A DNA stretch of 64,000 nt from Oscheius onirici (taxonomy: Eukaryota; Nematoda; Chromadorea; Rhabditida; Rhabditidae), in contig OW051468.1 of NCBI GenBank assembly GCA_932521025.1, positions 8,184,064 to 8,248,063 of the forward strand. The letters are read 5' to 3'. Below, one piece after another: positions 59,377-64,000 of the stretch; position 1 is the first letter of the stretch; each line of letters starts with the position of its first letter. Below the pieces are notes generated by a model. The model did no database searches, was not told the origin of the DNA, and saw only the letters and a list, made by a program, of their open reading frames with translations. The position numbers and the translations under genes are program-made.

Positions 59377-61937
59377 ATGGACTGGTGGTTCTTGTGCCTG
59401 ATCCTCTTCATTCCTCTCGACATTCTGATCTCCATTCTAAGTATTGGATTCTATCAACCAGTCTTTCAATTTGATGCCAATCTAATCTACAAATTTCTCT
59501 TTTCTCTTGACGGATACCATTTCACGGTCAATCCCGTCGACTATGTTCTACTCGCCTGCGTCAGATTCTTCTGTCTCTCAGGTTTTTTCCCTGGGTTTTT
59601 ATAAGGAAAAATTTAAAGGACTGATACTGCTCCACTCAGTGAAATGGCCCAAAAAGGAGCTCGTCTTTATGCCTATGATCCTCATAGCCGTCATTGTCTA
59701 TTCGTACACTCTGGCCAAACTTTTGGCCATTTCCGAAGTGCCTGACCAGCTTCGCTATCCCGGTCTCTGGTTCTCAGTAGGATGGTCTCTCGCGGCCTGT
59801 GTTGTCCTCTCCGGACTTTCTTGGGTCTTCTTGGCTAGGAAGAAGGGAAATGGATACTCGGTTTTGGAGGAAGAGACCGAAAGTCAAGAAAGTTCTGAAG
59901 AAATATCGAGAATTGGAACTTTGGAACATGTTGGAAAGTTGTTGTCTTACTGCAAGCTAGAGTGGTTTTGGTTCACTGCCGGGTTCATATTTTTGATCAT
60001 CTACGCCTTAGGTAAGTGTTTAGATAACTAAAATGTGTTTTATCAGTTCGAATCTTCATCCCCTCGATGATGGGAGACGTCATTGGAGACATTGTTCTGA
60101 CTAAAGGCTTCGACAAACTCAAGACTTCCATCCTATTTATGACCATTCTGTACCTAATAAGCTCCTTCTTCGCCGGACTCAGAGGCGGTTCTTTCGTTAA
60201 CGCTCAAGCTCGAGTACAAAGGCAGCTTCGCCAAGACTTGTTTGGTTCTCTCGTCCGTCAAGACATTGCCTTCTTCGACGTAACAAAGTCCGGAGAAATG
60301 GTCTCTCGTCTCACGTCAGACTGCATCACCGTCTGCGCAACAGTCTCCACAAATTTGAACATTTTTCTCCGAAGCGCAGTAATGATGGTCGGAGCACTCG
60401 TCTACATGTTCATTCTTGCCTGGAGACTAGCAATCGTCACACTCATTGCAGTCCCACTAATCGGCTTCATTATTAAGTGGTACGGGGCATTCTTTGACGT
60501 GAGTTTTCAGCAACAGTCCTTTAAAGGATGAGCCCTACAGAGAATTTCTGAAGAGACTCAGGAGACAATCAGTAAAGCGAATCACGTGGCAGAGGAAGTT
60601 CTCTCAACAATGCGAACGGTCAGATCTTTTGCCTGTGAGGACAGAGAGACTGACAGGTTTAATGAACGTCTGAAAATTACCCTGGGAGTTGCTAAAAAGA
60701 GGTACGGTAGAATTTGAACACCAAAAAAAAAAAAAGAGGACTCATCTATGTTGGTTACGTCTGGACGAATGAGATTTGTCTGAATGCTATTCAAGTTGTC
60801 GTTCTTTTCTATGGCGGTACGCTAGTCATCAAAGGTAGAACCATTTTTTATTTGAGCAAAATCTGTTTCAGGATTGATGACTCCTGACGACTTGCTCAAG
60901 TTCCTACTGTATCAAATCCAATTGGGCGAGAACCTCACAAACATTGGAACTTCATTCACAGGACTGATGGAATCGGTCGGAGCTTCGAGAAAGGTCTTCG
61001 AGTACATGAACCGTGTTCCTGAGATTCCTTTGGATGGAAGTGATCGACCGGCTGTGAATGGAAACATCAAGTTCCGAGACGTACACTTCTCTTACCCGTC
61101 GAGGAAGAACAACCCCGTCATGCAGGGACTCAATCTGGATATCGACGCCGGTCAGACCGTGGCTCTTGTCGGTCCGAGTGGCGGGGGAAAGTCGAGTATT
61201 GTGGCACTTCTGGAGCACTTTTATGAGCCAGATTCCGGAGAAATTACCCTCGATGGAGTTCCGATCAGAGACATCGATCACATGTTCTATCATCAGAAGG
61301 TAAAGACGAGAAAAACTGATCAAACAAGTAATTTAGATAGCTCTGGTGGCACAGGAGCCTGTTCTTTATGATGGTTCCGTTCGCCACAACATTTTGTACG
61401 GATGTGACTGGGCGACGGAAGACGACATGCTACGAGCTGCCAAAATGGCGAATGTTCACGATTTCGTGATGGATTTGGAGAAGGGTTATGACACTTCCTG
61501 TGGAGAGAAGGGAGTTCAGATGAGTGGAGGACAGAAGCAGAGAATTGCCATTGCAAGAGCATTGGTCAGAAGACCAGCCGTTCTGATCCTGGACGAGGCG
61601 ACGAGCGCTTTGGATGCTGAGAGTGAGGCTTTGGTGCAAGAAGCCTTGAACAGGTAAATTTCTTAAAAAAATTTTGATAATAGTTTTAAAGGTGCGCCAG
61701 GGAAAGAACAGTCTTGATCATCGCCCATCGGCTCTCGACCATCGAAAAGGCGGATAAAATAGCGGTGATTCAAAAGGGACGGGTGATACAGGTCAGTACA
61801 CTTCTTCTTTCTCTCCAAACACAAAAATTTAGACTGGAAAACATACAGAACTTATGTCCGACAGAGAGGGACTCTACCACTCTCTAGTTGCCCGACAGCT
61901 GCTGGCATCAAAGACGGGAGAAGACGACAGTCTCTAG
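59377..61937 (+). CDS. TAPL/HAF-type half ABC transporter
   Basis: Nine exons (59377-59581, 59619-60011, 60047-60498, 60541-60701, 60737-60834, 60872-61299, 61337-61653, 61692-61791, 61833-61937), 752 residues. There is an N-terminal four-span TMD0, then a six-span transporter domain ([13 protein letters not shown]... [17 protein letters not shown]), then the nucleotide-binding domain: Walker [10 protein letters not shown] (537-545), Q-loop AQEPVLYDG, signature MSGGQKQR, Walker [12 protein letters not shown] and H-loop AHRLS. Architecture and length fit ABCB9/TAPL, called HAF-4/HAF-9 in C. elegans, which move peptides into lysosome-related organelles as dimers. Intron 4 is only 35 nt with an all-A tract before its AG. 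The 3' 1,057 bp is mirrored by the next gene. Confidence 0.9.
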
Positions 61938-62011
61938 TTCCGAATTCGAAGCATAATTACGTGTCAAAACACTTTCCGGTGCTCTCTGAATAAATTATTT
62001 AATTTTTAATT
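60955..62011. repeat. left arm of 1,057-bp inverted repeat
   Basis: Apparently identical to the reverse complement of 62294-63350, covering the 3' part of exon 6, exons 7-9, introns and 3' UTR of the transporter gene. Homology beyond the left edge continues at only ~70-80 percent, so the edge is a sharp change from diverged to identical. Confidence 0.88.
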
Positions 62012-62293
62012 CCAGCGAAAGTGACCTCCAAACTCTTTTTTTCAGAATTATGGATCAGCTTTTCATATCAGCACGAACCGCCATGGATTTTACTTTAATG
62101 GATCTCCGGCCTCCTTTCAATTACTTTTTCACTTCTGGTTTGTTCTGTCAAAAATTATTAATCTCTTTTTCAGCTCTCGCATTCGGTGCTTGTGCAGGCA
62201 GTCTCAAGTGGTTTCTGCGACGAATAAGGGTCTATCCTGAAGGGATTACTATTCTCGTAACGTAACGTTTCTGATTCTAAAGTATGTTCAAAA
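62012..62293. other. 282-bp unique spacer of the palindrome
   Basis: Separates the two identical arms. It carries a 71-codon plus-strand frame (MDQLFISARTAM...) whose coding status is doubtful. It is the only sequence preventing a perfect 2.1-kb palindrome. Confidence 0.6.
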
Positions 62294-63350
62294 AATTAAA
62301 AATTAAATAATTTATTCAGAGAGCACCGGAAAGTGTTTTGACACGTAATTATGCTTCGAATTCGGAACTAGAGACTGTCGTCTTCTCCCGTCTTTGATGC
62401 CAGCAGCTGTCGGGCAACTAGAGAGTGGTAGAGTCCCTCTCTGTCGGACATAAGTTCTGTATGTTTTCCAGTCTAAATTTTTGTGTTTGGAGAGAAAGAA
62501 GAAGTGTACTGACCTGTATCACCCGTCCCTTTTGAATCACCGCTATTTTATCCGCCTTTTCGATGGTCGAGAGCCGATGGGCGATGATCAAGACTGTTCT
62601 TTCCCTGGCGCACCTTTAAAACTATTATCAAAATTTTTTTAAGAAATTTACCTGTTCAAGGCTTCTTGCACCAAAGCCTCACTCTCAGCATCCAAAGCGC
62701 TCGTCGCCTCGTCCAGGATCAGAACGGCTGGTCTTCTGACCAATGCTCTTGCAATGGCAATTCTCTGCTTCTGTCCTCCACTCATCTGAACTCCCTTCTC
62801 TCCACAGGAAGTGTCATAACCCTTCTCCAAATCCATCACGAAATCGTGAACATTCGCCATTTTGGCAGCTCGTAGCATGTCGTCTTCCGTCGCCCAGTCA
62901 CATCCGTACAAAATGTTGTGGCGAACGGAACCATCATAAAGAACAGGCTCCTGTGCCACCAGAGCTATCTAAATTACTTGTTTGATCAGTTTTTCTCGTC
63001 TTTACCTTCTGATGATAGAACATGTGATCGATGTCTCTGATCGGAACTCCATCGAGGGTAATTTCTCCGGAATCTGGCTCATAAAAGTGCTCCAGAAGTG
63101 CCACAATACTCGACTTTCCCCCGCCACTCGGACCGACAAGAGCCACGGTCTGACCGGCGTCGATATCCAGATTGAGTCCCTGCATGACGGGGTTGTTCTT
63201 CCTCGACGGGTAAGAGAAGTGTACGTCTCGGAACTTGATGTTTCCATTCACAGCCGGTCGATCACTTCCATCCAAAGGAATCTCAGGAACACGGTTCATG
63301 TACTCGAAGACCTTTCTCGAAGCTCCGACCGATTCCATCAGTCCTGTGAA
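62294..63350. repeat. right arm of 1,057-bp inverted repeat
   Basis: Mirror of 60955-62011. All three corresponding open frames in each arm translate identically, and introns and 3' UTR also match by eye. Confidence 0.88.
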
Positions 63351-64000
63351 CACGTAGCCAATGTTGTAGAGATTTTCTCCCAACTGAAGTTGATATAGGA
63401 GGAATTTGATGAGGTCATCGGAAGTCATCATTCCTGAATATTTTTGATAAAATGAACAAAAGCCAGAACTACCTTTGATTACCAAACTGCCGCCGTAGAA
63501 AAGTACACCGACCAAGATGGCATTCTCACAGAGCTCGTTTGTCCAAGTGTAGCCAATGTAATAAACAGATCTGGAATTTAATGTTCCTTTTGTAAGTAGA
63601 CGTTGCATTACCTCTTTCTAGCTATTCCCAGAGTCACATTGAGATGATCATTGAATCTTCCGGACTCTTTGGACTCACAGGCAAAAGATCTGACCGTTCG
63701 CATTGTTGAGAGAACTTCCTCTGCCACGTGATTCGCTTTACTGATTGTCTCCTGAGTCTCTTCAGAAATTCTCTGCAAAGTTCATTGTTAAAAGGACTGT
63801 TACTGAAAACTGACGTCGAAGAAAGCCCCGTACCATTTGGTTATGAAACCGACAGTCGGAATGGCAATGAATGTAACCATTGCCAGTCGCCAGCTGAGAC
63901 TGAACATGTAAATCAAAGCACCGATCAGCATGACTCCGTTTCTGAGGAAAACGTTCAGATTGGTCGAGACGGTTGAGGATATCGTTTGGCAGTCTGATGT
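62368..64000 (-). CDS. second TAPL/HAF-type half ABC transporter, partial at window end
   Basis: Exons, from the window edge: >64000-63815, 63772-63612, 63570-63473, 63433-63006, 62968-62652, 62613-62514, 62472-62368; the 5' part lies beyond the window. From FTGLMESVG to the C-terminus it is identical to its tail-to-tail neighbour, including Walker A, signature and Walker B motifs. Upstream it is clearly different ([24 protein letters not shown] against [17 protein letters not shown] in the neighbour), so this is an old duplicate whose 3' third was recently homogenised. Its intron 4 equivalent is a normal 41 nt. HAF-4 and HAF-9 act as heterodimers, so two linked genes may be partners. Confidence 0.87.

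Noticed and set aside
61058-61323. Extra open frames repeated in both palindrome arms
   Set aside because: Duplicated only because the arms are identical; they are shadows of the ABC transporter coding strand.

Overview
The window is nuclear DNA of a free-living-type rhabditid nematode. Host genes have short introns (mostly 35-60 nt, some several hundred), TTTCAG-like acceptors, likely trans-splice acceptors just upstream of some ATGs, and nematode-type families. Two gene pairs recall Caenorhabditis elegans chromosome I from memory: cco-1 beside hrdl-1, and mtm-1 beside pfkb-1.1. The species cannot be named from the sequence. No tools were run; exon models come from reading splice sites and phases by eye.

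Layout. 1-4.6 kb: three minus-strand genes for small four-pass membrane proteins with PPxY or NPxF tails. 4641-18937: a 14,297-bp Maverick/Polinton virus-like transposon with ~240-bp terminal inverted repeats and a 6-bp target duplication (GACGGA). It carries a protein-primed B-family polymerase (frameshifted), a packaging ATPase, a minor capsid-like protein, a major capsid fragment, a cysteine protease (frameshifted, plus a second partial copy at the other end), a 790-aa fusogen-like membrane protein, a seven-exon trypsin-like protease as probable cargo, and several unknown proteins. No integrase is visible, so it looks mosaic and non-autonomous. It sits 74 bp upstream of the ATG of the third membrane-protein gene, between that gene and a degraded duplicate of it (19.1-20.5 kb), which is itself split by a ~570-bp inverted-repeat element.

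20.5-30 kb: a zinc-finger gene with an in-frame stop, an NAD isocitrate dehydrogenase subunit, cytochrome c oxidase Vb (cco-1), and the gp78-like E3 ligase hrdl-1, whose introns hold two inverted-repeat elements. 30-34 kb: small secreted or GPI-anchored proteins in paralogous pairs, with a foldback element. 35.6-40.2 kb: a type II membrane M1 aminopeptidase with a very acidic stalk. 40.4-45.6 kb: small secreted proteins, another four-pass PPxY protein and an aromatic-rich unknown. 45.7-56.3 kb, all minus strand: calponin (cpn-3-like; one intron holds a 1-kb foldback and a MITE), an FkbM-type methyltransferase-like protein, myotubularin and PFKFB. 57.3-58.7 kb: two tandem TMEM14-like genes. 59.4-64 kb: two TAPL/HAF-type ABC half-transporters tail to tail, whose last 1,057 bp form two apparently identical inverted arms around a 282-bp spacer.

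The most notable content is the Maverick (fusogen plus captured protease, mosaic ends, missing integrase) and the palindromic homogenised transporter pair. Other points of interest are four GC-AG introns, a few ultra-short introns and several inverted-repeat families, some with tRNA-like promoter boxes.
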